From Arthrobacter sp. B3I4 (GTDB lineage: Bacteria > Actinomycetota > Actinomycetes > Actinomycetales > Micrococcaceae): 64,000 nt of DNA. This document shows, in pieces, positions 1 to 9,233 of this stretch. Position 1 is the stretch's first letter. Each line of letters opens with the position of its first letter. Position numbers and translations under genes: made by a program. Location: assembly GCF_030816855.1 (NCBI RefSeq), contig NZ_JAUSYK010000001.1:930001-994000 (forward strand). Reading direction: 5' to 3'. Under the pieces are notes generated by a model. It worked only from the letters and a program-made list of their open reading frames with translations. It ran no database searches and was not told where the DNA came from.

Positions 1-1
1 C

Positions 2-316
2 GCGGCGCCGCCGAGGTTGGCGGAGCCGATCGCCTTCAGCGACTCCGACCGGGTGCGCTCGCCGAGGACGGGCAAAGCCAGCCCCCAGGCGATCCGGTCC
101 GCCGTCGCGGGGGCGTCCACCCTGGGGGAGGCCTGGGCGCAGCTGCCGGACGAAGAGCAACACATTAATTCGATCCGGGCGCTGCTCGCACACGCGCTGC
201 ACCAGGGCGCCTATTTTGACCGTCAGGCCTGGGAACCGTTGGACTTCGAACAGATCGATGGCACCACCCGCACCGCGTACCTGCCCGTCGTCACGCTGAA
301 GAAGGATGAACGATGA
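2..316 (+). CDS. jetA: JetA/MksF-type Wadjet subunit (DUF3375), C-terminal part only
   Basis: Partial gene; its 5' end lies outside the window and the reading frame enters at base 2. Only about 104 C-terminal residues are visible. They include a helical stretch ([16 protein letters not shown]) and a terminal strand-like segment ([14 protein letters not shown]). In Wadjet/MksBEF systems this subunit is the kleisin-like bridge binding the SMC ATPase. The call rests mainly on position: its stop overlaps the next start by 4 nt (ATGA), and the two following genes are recognisable JetB and JetC. The fragment alone would not identify the family with certainty. Confidence 0.7.
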   Translation, partial: AAPPRLAEPIAFSDSDRVRSPRTGKASPQAIRSAVAGASTLGEAWAQLPDEEQHINSIRALLAHALHQGAYFDRQAWEPLDFEQIDGTTRTAYLPVVTLKKDER

Positions 317-1200
317 CCGAGCTTTCCCAGGAAACGTCCGGGACGGGACACGAGTCGGATTACGAACCCGCCCGGGAGCCGGAGCGGGAGCCCGCGCGCG
401 TCCACCCGGACCCCTTCGCCGTCACCCCGCGGGACACTTTCGTCGACGGCGCCGCACTCTTCCCCGGGGACACCGGCGTGTTGCCCATGAAGGTCCGCCA
501 AGCGCTGGTGAAACTGCTCAAGGGGCCGTACATCGACGGCGGCCGGGACGAAAAACTCTGGACCACGCTGCTGGACAACCAGCTCATCCTGCGCAGCCGC
601 CTCTCCGAGCTGTTCCTGACGCTGCAGCTGGACCACGAGCGCAAGGTGGCCGTACTGCGACCGGTGGACCCGGAAGCGATCGGTGGCAGCACCCGCTCCA
701 GCATCCTGCGCCAGCAGCGGGCCCTGAGCCGGGTGGAAACCATCGTGTTGCTGCGCCTGCGCTTGCTGTTGGACCGCCACGTCACCGCCCAGACCGATCC
801 CACGATTACGCGGGAGGAAATCGCCGACCTCGTCGCCCACTACCAGCCGGCCGGGCAGCAGGACGCGCTGCGCGATTCAGACGTCGTCAACCGGGCCATC
901 ACCAAGCTCCTGGCCCGCCAACTCCTACTCCCCACCGGCTTGGATGAGGTTTTCACCATCTCTAACGCCCTCCCGTTGGCCCTCCCCTTCGAAAACATCG
1001 GCGACATCCCGGCACAAATCGAAGCCCTCATCGCCGCCAGCACCGATCCCACCGGCACCGAACCCCTCCTGGACCTCGACGGCGAGAACCCTGCTAGCGC
1101 TGAGGACGACTCTGAAGACACCGACGACTCGGACAATGAGGTCGATGGGGCGGCATCGCCGTCGGCGTCACTCAGCCACAAGGAAGAGGAAGCCAAGTGA
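313..1200 (+). CDS. jetB: JetB/MksE-type Wadjet subunit (DUF4194)
   Basis: 295 aa. Residues 1-50 are acidic and Pro/Arg rich and probably disordered. The middle (about 55-235) is a winged-helix-like helical domain with motifs such as [16 protein letters not shown] and [32 protein letters not shown], typical of MksE-like DUF4194 proteins. The tail (about 240-295) is Asp/Glu/Ser rich. In Wadjet the protein binds the kleisin subunit and regulates the SMC motor that extrudes loops on small circular DNA. Start and stop overlap both neighbours by 4 nt (ATGA upstream, GTGA downstream), so jetA, jetB and jetC are translationally coupled. Confidence 0.85.
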   Translation: MTELSQETSGTGHESDYEPAREPEREPARVHPDPFAVTPRDTFVDGAALFPGDTGVLPMKVRQALVKLLKGPYIDGGRDEKLWTTLLDNQLILRSRLSELFLTLQLDHERKVAVLRPVDPEAIGGSTRSSILRQQRALSRVETIVLLRLRLLLDRHVTAQTDPTITREEIADLVAHYQPAGQQDALRDSDVVNRAITKLLARQLLLPTGLDEVFTISNALPLALPFENIGDIPAQIEALIAASTDPTGTEPLLDLDGENPASAEDDSEDTDDSDNEVDGAASPSASLSHKEEEAK

Positions 1201-4200
1201 GCATCGCAACCATGCTCCCGCTGGGCGAGCTCACAAACCCCGGGCAGATGCGCCTCGCCCTCGTCCAGGTGGTCAACTGGGGTACATTCCACGGCGCGCA
1301 TACAATGCACGTGGACCGCAACGGCACCCTGCTGACCGGAAACTCCGGCGTCGGCAAGTCCACGCTGTTCGACGCCATGCTGCGGGTCTTCGATGCCCGG
1401 CCGCGCTCCAACGAGGCGGCCGCCCAGCGTGCCGGCGGAGCCGTTGAGGACAAGCGCACCACCTTCACGTACATGCGGGGCAAGGTGGGAGACAAAGCGG
1501 TGGGGGAGGGCTCGGCCAGTGCGTTCCAGCGCCCCGGGGCGACGTGGTCCGCCGTCGCACTGACTTTCGACAACGCTGCCGGCACCCGTGTCACCATCTC
1601 CGCGTTGTTCGACCTGCCCAAGAACGGTACCGAATCGAGCGTCGGCCGGTACTACCTCATCGACCACAAGCCGCTGGACCTGGCCGCGCTCGAGAGCATC
1701 GCCGAGAAACGGTTCACCAAGGCAGCGCTGGACTCGGTCTTCCCGGACGCCCAGATCTTCGATGTCCACAAAGCCTTCGCCGAACGCTTCCGCCGGCTGC
1801 TGGGGATCAACTCGGACCAGGCCCTGCCGCTGCTGCGCGTGATCCAGGCCGGCAAGGGCCTGGGCGGCAGCGTCAACACCTTCTTCCGTGACCAGGTCCT
1901 GGACGCGCCCGCCACCCTGGCGGCCGCGGACGACGTCGTCGAGGAATTCAGCAATCTGATGTCCATCCGGCAACGGCTTGAGGATGTCCGGCAGCAGCGC
2001 GACCAGCTGGCCCCGGTGCCTGGGCTGAACAAGGAATATGCCCAGTCCCTGTTGGACGCAAACCGGTTGCGGGAGCTCACGGGCGAGGAATTTGAGGCCT
2101 ATAAACAGCAGCTGGCCGTCAGCGTGCACGAGAAGACCCGGGAACGGTTTAGGGTGCTGGCGCAGGACAAGGCCCGACAACTGAGCGCAGAACGCGGCAT
2201 TCGGGACGGCCTGGCCAAGGAACTGCGCCAGCTGGAGGCGGACTACAACAACCAGGGCGGCAACGCGATCTCCGCGATTGAACAGTCGTTGGAGAACGCC
2301 AGGGTGGGCCTCAAGCTCCGCGAACAGGTCCAGGAGGCGGCGCGCAAGGCCCTGACCGACGCCGGCCTGCAGCTGGAGTGGACCGCCGCCGGGTGGGAGC
2401 AGGCGCACGAACACGCTGCCGCCCGCTCCGCGGAGCTTAAGGACGACTCGGAAGCGCTCAAGGAGCTGCGCTTTGAGGCGTTCGACGGCCACGCTGCCAG
2501 GAAGCGTGAACTCGCCGCCGCCCAGCAGGAACTCGTCTCACTCAAAACCCGCAAGTCCCTGCTGCCGCCGTCGAGCATTGAAAACCGCAGCGCCATTGCC
2601 GCTGCCACGGGCGTCCCCGAGGAGCAGATGCCTTTCGGCGGTGAGCTGATCGACCTGGCCGAGGGCCAGGAACAGTGGCGTCCGGCCGCCGAACGCGCTT
2701 TGCGCAGCCTCGCAACTACCCTGCTGGTCCCGGGTACGCACTTCGCCGCCGTCACCCGTTACCTCAATGACCATCAGGTCCGCGGCGCGCTGCGCGCGGT
2801 GGACATCTCCAAGCCCCTCGCGGGCGGCGCGCTGGCCGTGGAGGACGTGGCCGACGGCGACCTGCTCACCAAGCTGGATATCCTCACCGCTGGAGCTGCG
2901 GCCGAGGCAGGCGAATGGGTCCGGGAGCGCATTGCCCTGGACTTCGCCTACCCCTGCGTCGAGGACCCGGAGGAGCTGTCCCGGCTGGACAAGGGGCTGA
3001 GTCTGGGCGGGGTGGTGAAGCGCAACCGCCACAGTGTCGAAAAGGATGACCGGTTCACCTCACGGCAGGACTACGTCCTCGGCTTCGACAACGCCGCCAA
3101 GCTCGAACTCGTCGCGGCGCAGGTGGAGGACCTCCAACAGGAACTCGCCAAGGCCGCCGAACTTGCCCAAAGCCGGGAAGAGTCGCATCAGGGCATGACC
3201 CGCCAGCTGGATGCCTTGCGCCGCGTGGCCGAGGACCATCGGCCCTGGGAACAGGTCTCGGCCGCGGTTGCCGGCGAGGAACTGGCACGGATTGAGCAGC
3301 GGCTCAAGGACGCCCTAGCCGCACAGGCCGACCTGGAACCGCTCCGGGCCCGGATCGAGGTTGCCCGGCAGAAGCACCAGGCCAGCACCGAGGCAGCTGC
3401 CGTGCTGCAAAGCGAGTACAAGACCCTCGACGGGCAGCTCACTGCAGCGGATTCCCTGCTAGAGGCCGCGCGGACGCGGGTGCTCCAGCAGCCGCCGTCA
3501 GAGCAGTCGGCAGCGGCACTCGAACCGTACTTCGCCGGCTTCGGGGACGTACTCGAAATGCACGAACTCGACAATCTGGCAGGCCAGGTCCGGACCAGGC
3601 TGCTGGCCGAGCTGCACGCGGCCGAGTTCCGGGGGCAAGCCACGGCCGAGCGGCTCACGCGCATCTTCGAGGGCTTCGTCCGGGAGTGGGGCACCGCGAT
3701 TTCGGCGGACCACGGCACCACGATCGGCGCCGCAGGGGAGTTCGAAGCCCGATACCACGCCATCGTAAGCGACGGGCTGCCTGCGCAGGAGGCCGAGTTC
3801 CGGCAGTTCTTCAACCAGCGCACACACGAGTCGTTCAGCACCCTGCTGCATTTGCTGGACGAGGAACGCCGGTCCATCACAAGCCGCATTCTTCCGCTCA
3901 ACGGCATCCTCTCCGAGGTCAACTTCCACGAAGGCAGCTTCCTGGAACTCGACATCAAGCAGACCATGCCGGCCACCGCCAAACAGTTCAAGGACGCCAT
4001 CCAGAACGCGCTCAAGGTCCGGCACACCCGGGCGGGCAAGTCAGGTCCGCCGGTGGCCGGCTCCGGCGCGGAACCGGACGACGACGTCGAGCTCACCAAC
4101 CGCTACAAGTCGCTGGAGACGCTGGTGAAGCGGCTGGGTTCGCAGACTCCCGAGGACCGGCGCTGGCGTGCAGAGGTGCTTGATGTCCGCGGGCACCTGT

Positions 4201-4679
4201 TCATCCAGTGCAAGGAACACCGCGAGGTGCAGGACTCCGGTTCCAAGACCGCCGGGAAGGGCGGTAAGAAGAAGACCGAGGTCTTCATGCATGCCGACAC
4301 CGGCTCGATGTCCGGCGGTGAGCGGCAGCGCTTCACCGCCTTCATCATGGCCGCAGCGCTAAGCTACCAGCTGGGCATCGCCGAGCAGGGCTTCACCACC
4401 TATGGCACCGTGATGATGGACGAGGCCTTCGTGCTGGCCTCGGAGGAATTCGCCGGTGCCGGCATCAAGGCGCTGCACGAGTTCGGCTTCCAGCTGCTGC
4501 TGGCGGCGCCGGAAAACGTGATCGATCTGTCCCGGCACCTTGGATCGGTCACCGAGATCCTGCGGGACAAGCGAACCAACCGCTCCGGCGTCCTCACCGC
4601 CCCGGTGGTTACTCCGGCCCCCGGCTCGGAGGGCACCTGGCGCTCGGAGGCGAATCCGGTGGACATCGTCCTGCGCTGA
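1197..4679 (+). CDS. jetC: JetC/MksB-type SMC-like ATPase of the Wadjet system
   Basis: 1160 aa, full length for the family, GTG start overlapping the jetB stop (GTGA). The N-terminal ATPase half has a Walker A motif GNSGVGKST at residues 48-56. A long coiled-coil region with a central hinge-like segment follows (about 290-830). The C-terminal half has the ABC signature SGGERQRF at 1039-1046 and a Walker B ending in DE at 1075-1076. Family knowledge: JetABC forms an SMC motor that recognises small circular DNA, and the nuclease JetD cleaves it, giving plasmid immunity. No JetD gene (DUF3322/DUF2220) follows; the next gene is on the opposite strand. Confidence 0.9.
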   Translation: MSIATMLPLGELTNPGQMRLALVQVVNWGTFHGAHTMHVDRNGTLLTGNSGVGKSTLFDAMLRVFDARPRSNEAAAQRAGGAVEDKRTTFTYMRGKVGDKAVGEGSASAFQRPGATWSAVALTFDNAAGTRVTISALFDLPKNGTESSVGRYYLIDHKPLDLAALESIAEKRFTKAALDSVFPDAQIFDVHKAFAERFRRLLGINSDQALPLLRVIQAGKGLGGSVNTFFRDQVLDAPATLAAADDVVEEFSNLMSIRQRLEDVRQQRDQLAPVPGLNKEYAQSLLDANRLRELTGEEFEAYKQQLAVSVHEKTRERFRVLAQDKARQLSAERGIRDGLAKELRQLEADYNNQGGNAISAIEQSLENARVGLKLREQVQEAARKALTDAGLQLEWTAAGWEQAHEHAAARSAELKDDSEALKELRFEAFDGHAARKRELAAAQQELVSLKTRKSLLPPSSIENRSAIAAATGVPEEQMPFGGELIDLAEGQEQWRPAAERALRSLATTLLVPGTHFAAVTRYLNDHQVRGALRAVDISKPLAGGALAVEDVADGDLLTKLDILTAGAAAEAGEWVRERIALDFAYPCVEDPEELSRLDKGLSLGGVVKRNRHSVEKDDRFTSRQDYVLGFDNAAKLELVAAQVEDLQQELAKAAELAQSREESHQGMTRQLDALRRVAEDHRPWEQVSAAVAGEELARIEQRLKDALAAQADLEPLRARIEVARQKHQASTEAAAVLQSEYKTLDGQLTAADSLLEAARTRVLQQPPSEQSAAALEPYFAGFGDVLEMHELDNLAGQVRTRLLAELHAAEFRGQATAERLTRIFEGFVREWGTAISADHGTTIGAAGEFEARYHAIVSDGLPAQEAEFRQFFNQRTHESFSTLLHLLDEERRSITSRILPLNGILSEVNFHEGSFLELDIKQTMPATAKQFKDAIQNALKVRHTRAGKSGPPVAGSGAEPDDDVELTNRYKSLETLVKRLGSQTPEDRRWRAEVLDVRGHLFIQCKEHREVQDSGSKTAGKGGKKKTEVFMHADTGSMSGGERQRFTAFIMAAALSYQLGIAEQGFTTYGTVMMDEAFVLASEEFAGAGIKALHEFGFQLLLAAPENVIDLSRHLGSVTEILRDKRTNRSGVLTAPVVTPAPGSEGTWRSEANPVDIVLR

Positions 4680-4680
4680 C

Positions 4681-4699
4681 CCAACCCCGCCGGCGTTGG
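4681..4699. terminator. Short inverted repeat between convergent jetC and FBP gene
   Basis: CCAAC (4681-4685) and GTTGG (4695-4699) pair around a GC-rich loop directly after the jetC stop. Arms are only 5 bp and there is no T-run, so this is a weak bidirectional terminator candidate. Confidence 0.3.
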
Positions 4700-4710
4700 C
4701 GGTCCGGGGG

Positions 4711-5205
4711 CTACCGGCCCTGGATGCGGCCCACGAACTGGGCGGTCCGTGCCACCAGGCCTTCGATCTGGCGGCTCACGACGGCGCCCGGGTCCGGGTT
4801 GATTTCGTTGACCGGCGGTTCAACGCGCACGTTGCGGCAACAACCGAAGTCCGCGCAGATCAGGGTGCCGACGGTGTTTCCGTTGCGGCCGGACTGGCCG
4901 GCGCGCCGGGCTACCCAGAGCAGTACGTCGTCCTTGGAATGGATGTCCCGGCACAGTTCGCAAAGGACCGCGCGCTTCTTCTTTGCGCCGCCTTCCGGTG
5001 CCCGGAGCAGGATCGCTACCGGTCCGCCCGGGCCGGGCAGAACCAGATAGCCGCGTAACGGCATTTTGGCGTCGCGCCAGCCCAGGAAGTCGAGGCTGTC
5101 CCAATCAAGGCTGTCGAAGTTCTTGGGCAGGTTCAATTTGGCGGTTTCGGAACGGCTGGCGTTAATGAAGGACGAGCGGATACGGGCAGGGGTGAGCTGT
5201 TGCAT
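4711..5205 (-). CDS. FBP-family zinc-finger protein (EF-G-binding C-terminal domain type)
   Basis: 164 aa from the internal ATG at 5205 (MQQLTPARIRSSFINASRSE, the usual family N-terminus); an upstream in-frame ATG at 5223 would add 6 residues. Neither start has a good ribosome binding site. The C-terminal half carries a treble-clef-like cysteine pattern (CELC, then a Cys-x4-Cys pair in ICADFGC) expected to bind Zn. FBP-domain proteins resemble the fusidic-acid-resistance EF-G-binding proteins, so a ribosome-associated role is possible but inferred. It is convergent with jetC and not part of that operon. Confidence 0.75.
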   Translation of the reverse strand: MQQLTPARIRSSFINASRSETAKLNLPKNFDSLDWDSLDFLGWRDAKMPLRGYLVLPGPGGPVAILLRAPEGGAKKKRAVLCELCRDIHSKDDVLLWVARRAGQSGRNGNTVGTLICADFGCCRNVRVEPPVNEINPDPGAVVSRQIEGLVARTAQFVGRIQGR

Positions 5206-5616
5206 GTCGGAATCTTTCAGCATCGGGAGGCTCCGGCCCCGCGGGACTGCGCGCGGGGGAATCGGGGAGGCGGGCAGGCGGCCGCTAACCGTGATTTCCG
5301 GTACGGTCCGGGACTGCGGGGGCGCTAGGCCGCGGCAGGGCCGGGTGTCAAGGAACGGGCTGGCGACTGTGCGGGCGCGCAGCAGGCCAGAGCGGCCACC
5401 CCGCTGACTGTGGCAAGAGCAATCATCATGATGCCCACGCTCACTTCCGTGTCGGTACCAGGTCCCTTAGGACGCCGGGTCCGATGCGCCCGGCTCCGCC
5501 ATCCTTGCAAACGCAGAAGTACCTGTCCAGTTTTGCGCCGCGAAGACGGCCGTGTGCAGGTGCCCTGCAAGGGCGGATTGAAAGCGCCCGGCTAAGCTGC
5601 CCGTCCAGCCGGCGCG
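5206..5616. other. Intergenic region between FBP gene and YciI gene
   Basis: About 410 bp. It must contain the FBP promoter on the minus strand. No tRNA or riboswitch-like fold was recognised. The only candidate coding element is a 39-codon minus-strand ORF listed separately. Confidence 0.5.
5325..5444 (-). CDS. Possible small hydrophobic peptide (39 aa)
   Basis: GTG-started ORF encoding a hydrophobic N-terminal half (VSVGIMMIALATVSGVAALACC) and a Pro/Ser/Ala-rich tail. It could be a single-pass or secreted small peptide; ACC resembles a weak lipobox. The nearest purine-rich element (GGAAG) touches the start codon, so translation initiation is not well supported. Weak candidate only; no family recognised. 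Confidence 0.25.
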   Translation of the reverse strand: MSVGIMMIALATVSGVAALACCAPAQSPARSLTPGPAAA

Positions 5617-5904
5617 CTACCCGTCCAGCAGGTTCTCGTACCCCGGTGCGACCCGGCTGGCGTGGAACTCCTCGACGTCGAACTCCGCCACCCCGTTGAC
5701 GTAGAACGGGTCCTTCGCCAACGCCGCGTCCAGGTCGGCACGGTCGGCGTTGGACAACAGAAGAGCGCCGGTCCGGGGGATTTTGCGTCCCGCCACCATG
5801 AAAATTCCGCGGTCGAAGGCGTCCTGCAGCCAGGCGACATGCGCAGGGAGGTGGAAGTCGACGATCTCTTCGGGCACCTTGTAAGTCAGGGAGACTACGT
5901 ACAT
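5617..5904 (-). CDS. YciI-family protein
   Basis: 95 aa, starting at the ATG of MYVVSLTYKVPEEIV. The ferredoxin-like alpha/beta YciI fold is indicated by the N-terminal strand, the conserved His-containing helix (HLPAHVAWLQDAFDRGIFMVAGRK) and the DPFYVNGVAEFDVEEF segment, where YciI proteins carry the DPF motif. YciI proteins are small dimers with proposed dehydrochlorinase-like or metabolite-processing roles; the substrate is unknown. It is divergent from the MarR gene, with about 94 bp between starts. Confidence 0.85.
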   Translation of the reverse strand: MYVVSLTYKVPEEIVDFHLPAHVAWLQDAFDRGIFMVAGRKIPRTGALLLSNADRADLDAALAKDPFYVNGVAEFDVEEFHASRVAPGYENLLDG

Positions 5905-5961
5905 AGCGCCAGCGTACCCCGCCAGCAGCGGGCCGGCGGGGCCGCAGAACGCCGTTGAGGG

Positions 5962-5992
5962 TTGAATCATCAAGCATCCCGCCTCCTAGAAT
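5962..5992 (+). promoter_or_regulatory. Promoter of the MarR gene, probably leaderless transcript
   Basis: TTGAAT (5962-5967), 19-bp spacer, TAGAAT (5987-5992), then only 6 nt before the ATG at 5999. This places the transcription start at or next to the start codon. Confidence 0.5.
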
Positions 5993-5998
5993 GGAGCA

Positions 5999-6487
5999 AT
6001 GACCGAACCGCGCTGGCTCAACGCCGACGAGCGCCGGGCCTGGCTGGCCCAGCTCAGTATCAACACGCTGCTCCCCGCCGCCCTGGACACGCAGCTGCAC
6101 GCGGCCGGGAGACTCTCGTTGTTCGACTACAACGTCCTTGCCATGCTCTCAGAAGCGGAAGGCCGGTATCTTCCCATGAGTGAACTCGCGGCGCGCACCA
6201 GTGCTTCGCTGTCCCGCCTCTCGCACGTGGTGACCAAACTCCAAAAGCGCGGCTGGCTGGAACGGCGGCCGCATCCCGGTGACGCCCGCGTCACCACCGC
6301 GCACCTCACTGAGACCGGAATGGCCACCATTGAGGGGCTGGCCCCGGCGCATGTGGAAGCCGTCCGGGCACTGTTCCTGGACGCCCTGGACGCGGAGGAC
6401 ATCGCGCACCTCGCCCGGATCGGCGAGAAAGTCGTGGGCCGCCTGGACAAAGACCACTGGATCCTGCGGGAGAGCAAGCCGGCCTGA
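5999..6487 (+). CDS. MarR-family transcriptional regulator
   Basis: 162 aa. Winged helix-turn-helix at about residues 55-125: the recognition region MSELAARTSASLSRLSHVVTKLQKRGWLERRPHPGDARVTTAHLTETG contains the MarR wing (HPGDAR). N- and C-terminal helices would form the dimer interface. Likely a ligand-responsive repressor in the cytoplasm; its targets may include itself and the divergent YciI gene, but no clear palindrome was assigned. It ends 46 bp before the glutaminase start. Confidence 0.9.
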   Translation: MTEPRWLNADERRAWLAQLSINTLLPAALDTQLHAAGRLSLFDYNVLAMLSEAEGRYLPMSELAARTSASLSRLSHVVTKLQKRGWLERRPHPGDARVTTAHLTETGMATIEGLAPAHVEAVRALFLDALDAEDIAHLARIGEKVVGRLDKDHWILRESKPA

Positions 6488-6520
6488 TGCCCCAAGGGCT
6501 GCCGTGCCACCAGGGTCGCC

Positions 6521-6533
6521 TAGTGTTGGCCGT
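6521..6533 (+). promoter_or_regulatory. -10 element before glutaminase, leaderless arrangement
   Basis: TAGTGT (6521-6526) followed by 7 nt and the ATG at 6534; no Shine-Dalgarno sequence lies between. No convincing -35 was found. Confidence 0.4.
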
Positions 6534-8351
6534 ATGGAATCGCCGATCGACAGCTACCTGCGCCAGATCCACGCCGAGATCGCCGAGCTCAAGGACGGCA
6601 AGCCCTACAGCACCATTCCGGCCATGGCCAGTGTGGACCCGGACAACTTCGGCATCGCCCTAGCCACGGTCGACGGCAAAGTGTACGAAATCGGGGACAC
6701 CCGCGAGGAATTCACCATCCAGTCCATCTCCAAGCCCTTCACCTACGGGCTGGCCCTCGAGGATCTCGGCGCGGAGGCCGTGGACGCCAAAGTGGATGTG
6801 GAACCCTCGGGTGACCCGTTCAACGAGATTTCGCTGGCCGAAGGGACGGGCCGGCCGGCCAACGCGATGATCAACGCCGGCGCCCTCACCGCCACCTCAT
6901 TGATCCGCGGATCCGGCGGCCAGTCCAGTTTCAAACGGATCCTCAGCACATACTCTGCTTTCGCCGGCCGCCAGCTCTCAGTCAGCGAAAAGATCTTCGA
7001 CTCCGAGCTCAAGCACGGCCACCGCAACACAGCGCTCGCCCACTTGCTGCGTTCCTTCAACATCATTGAAGACGATCCGGCGCCGGTCCTGTCGGACTAT
7101 TTCCGCCAATGCTCCGTTCTGGTGAACTGCTTCGATCTCTCGATCATGGCCGCCACCCTCGCCAACAGCGGAAGGAATCCGCTCAGCGGCAAGCAGGTGC
7201 TGGAGATCGGATCGGTGGAACGCGTGCTGTCCGTCATGATGACCTCGGGCATGTATGACGACGCCGGTGCCTGGATCAGCAGTGTCGGGATGCCCGGCAA
7301 AAGCGGGGTGGCCGGCGGCATCCTCGCTGTACTGCCCGGCCAGGTGGGACTGGCGGTCTATTCGCCGCCGCTGGATGAACACGGTACCAGCGTGCGCGGC
7401 CTCGCAACCGCCCAGCGTCTCTCCCGGGACATGGAACTTCACTTCGTCCGGGCCGCCCGCACGGGCCGCTCCGCCATCCTCGCCGCATATGACGTCACCG
7501 AGACGCCCTCAGGCATCCGCCGCAACGACGAGGCGGCTGATGTCCTTCGCAACCACGGGGACCGGGCCCGGGTAATCGAGGTCAACGGCGACCTCCATTT
7601 CGCCGGCACCGAATCCATGGTGCGCGAACTCAGCAGCCTGGCGGACGACGTCGAGCTAGTGGTCCTGGACTTGCGCCGCACCGACCAAGTGAGCGACGTT
7701 GCCGTGCGCACGCTGGCCAGAATCAGGAAGGGGATGGCCGACTCGGGCCGCGAACTAGTGCTGGTCGAGGGGGACGGGTCAGTAACGGAGGCGCTGGGAA
7801 CGTCTGCCAGGCGCCCGGTGACTTCCTTCGCTACGCGCAGTGCCGCCGTCGAATACTGCGAAAACCGCCTGCTGGAGCGCTATGGTACCCACCTGCTGCT
7901 TCCGGACCACGTTCCGGTCACGGCCTCACCGGCGCTGGCGCCGCTGGAGGAAGCCGATGCCGTGGCGCTGGAAGCACTGATGACCCCGAAATCCTATGCC
8001 GACGGCGACGTCATCCGGCGCGTCGGGCTGCGCTTCGGCGGTGTCTACTTCATCACCTCCGGACAGGTCAGCAGCACCTCCCCGGGGCCCACGGCGGACC
8101 GGGTGAAGCTGAACACCCTCAGTGCCGGCATGACCTTTGGCGAGCTGGCGCTGGGCAGCGGGAACCGGCAGGAAACCACCGTCCGGGCGGTGGGCCCGGT
8201 GGAGGTCATGGTGCTCAGCGCGGAGGCAATTTCGGAGCTGGAAGTAGCCGACCCGCGCCTGGCCGTCGCGCTCTGGAAGGCGCTGACCCGGGATGCGTAC
8301 ACGCGGGTGGAACAGTACCTGCGCGAAACGGCCGTCCGGATCCGCGAATAA
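6534..8351 (+). CDS. glsA: Glutaminase A fused to STAS and cyclic-nucleotide-binding-like domains
   Basis: 605 aa, about twice the usual length of a bacterial glutaminase. Residues 1-315 are a serine-type glutaminase that hydrolyses L-glutamine to glutamate and ammonia. Ser64-x-x-Lys67 (QSISKPF) is the catalytic pair of the beta-lactamase-like fold, and MINAGAL, FDLSIMAATLANSG and GKSGVAGGI are family motifs. Residues about 340-425 form a STAS-like domain (VIEVNGDLHFAGTESMVRELSS ... VVLDLRRTDQVSDVAVRTL). Residues about 470-598 form a CAP/cNMP-binding-like domain with FGELALG. The frame is open further upstream, but homology starts at the chosen ATG. Cytoplasmic; ligand or anti-sigma-like control through the two extra domains is an inference. 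Confidence 0.92.
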   Translation: MESPIDSYLRQIHAEIAELKDGKPYSTIPAMASVDPDNFGIALATVDGKVYEIGDTREEFTIQSISKPFTYGLALEDLGAEAVDAKVDVEPSGDPFNEISLAEGTGRPANAMINAGALTATSLIRGSGGQSSFKRILSTYSAFAGRQLSVSEKIFDSELKHGHRNTALAHLLRSFNIIEDDPAPVLSDYFRQCSVLVNCFDLSIMAATLANSGRNPLSGKQVLEIGSVERVLSVMMTSGMYDDAGAWISSVGMPGKSGVAGGILAVLPGQVGLAVYSPPLDEHGTSVRGLATAQRLSRDMELHFVRAARTGRSAILAAYDVTETPSGIRRNDEAADVLRNHGDRARVIEVNGDLHFAGTESMVRELSSLADDVELVVLDLRRTDQVSDVAVRTLARIRKGMADSGRELVLVEGDGSVTEALGTSARRPVTSFATRSAAVEYCENRLLERYGTHLLLPDHVPVTASPALAPLEEADAVALEALMTPKSYADGDVIRRVGLRFGGVYFITSGQVSSTSPGPTADRVKLNTLSAGMTFGELALGSGNRQETTVRAVGPVEVMVLSAEAISELEVADPRLAVALWKALTRDAYTRVEQYLRETAVRIRE

Positions 8352-8374
8352 CGGGTGCCGGGGCTCCAGACCGC

Positions 8375-8410
8375 TTGGTTGCTTTTGGCAACGACTGGCA
8401 GACTAGACCC
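8375..8410 (+). promoter_or_regulatory. Possible promoter of the SGNH hydrolase gene
   Basis: TTGGTT (8375-8380), 18-bp spacer, and CAGACT (8399-8404) preceded by TGG, which fits an extended -10. Six nt then lead to the ATG at 8411. No Shine-Dalgarno sequence is present, again suggesting a leaderless mRNA. Confidence 0.3.
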
Positions 8411-9172
8411 ATGAATTTCACCACCCGCTACGTTGCCCTCGGAGATTCCTTCACGGAAGGAGTGGGCGACGACGATCCGAACCGCCCCAACGGAGTGCGC
8501 GGCTGGGCGGACCGTGTTGCTGAGCAGCTGGGCGCCGCCGACCCGGATTTCGGCTACGCCAACCTCGCCATCCGCGGACGGAAGCTGCGCCAGATTATGG
8601 CTGAGCAGGTGGACGCCGCCGTCGCGCTCGACCCCACGCTGGTGACCATTTACGCGGGCGCAAATGACATCCTCCGCCCGAAGGTGGACATCGATGATCT
8701 GCTGGTGGAATACGACGCTGGAATCCGCAAACTCAAGGCCACCGGCGCCACCGTGGTGATGTTCACGGGCTTCGACGCGCGGGGGTCCAAGGTCTTCGGG
8801 ACCATGCGCGGCCGAACCGCCATCTATAACGAACTCGTCCGCGGCATCGCCGGGGACCACGGCGCCCTGCTGGTGGACTACTGGCGGTTCAGTGAGTACT
8901 ACGACTGGGGCATGTGGGGGACCGACCGTATGCACATGTCCGCGGCCGGCCACGCGAACATGGCCAAGCGGGTGCTCACTGTGCTGGAGCACGACCACTC
9001 GATCGATGTCCCGCCGATGACGCCGGTCCCGGAACTCAGCCGCTCCGAGGCGATCCGGGCCAACGCCCGGTGGGTGCGCGAGTTCGCCGGGCCCTGGGTG
9101 GCGCGCCGCCTCACCGGCAGGTCCTCCGGCGACGGACTTTCCCCGCGCTACGCCCAGCTCACCCGCCTCTGA
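8411..9172 (+). CDS. SGNH/GDSL-family hydrolase
   Basis: 253 aa from the ATG at MNFTTRYVALGDSFTEG. Block I GDSFTEG carries the nucleophile Ser, block II Gly is in NLAIRGRKL, block III is GAND, and block V is DRMHMSAAGH with the Asp and His of the triad. No signal peptide, so probably a cytoplasmic esterase/lipase-like enzyme; substrate unknown. Convergent with the apbE gene. Confidence 0.9.
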   Translation: MNFTTRYVALGDSFTEGVGDDDPNRPNGVRGWADRVAEQLGAADPDFGYANLAIRGRKLRQIMAEQVDAAVALDPTLVTIYAGANDILRPKVDIDDLLVEYDAGIRKLKATGATVVMFTGFDARGSKVFGTMRGRTAIYNELVRGIAGDHGALLVDYWRFSEYYDWGMWGTDRMHMSAAGHANMAKRVLTVLEHDHSIDVPPMTPVPELSRSEAIRANARWVREFAGPWVARRLTGRSSGDGLSPRYAQLTRL

Positions 9173-9233
9173 CCGGACGGCCGCAGCGGCCGCAGGCACG
9201 ACGGTAGGGTTGCGGCTGCCAAGCCCTCCCGGC

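Noticed and set aside
840..2492. 550-codon minus-strand open frame opposite jetB/jetC
   Set aside because: High-GC third-position shadow; composition is Arg/Gly/Val rich, no domain seen, and the opposite strand has clear Walker A.
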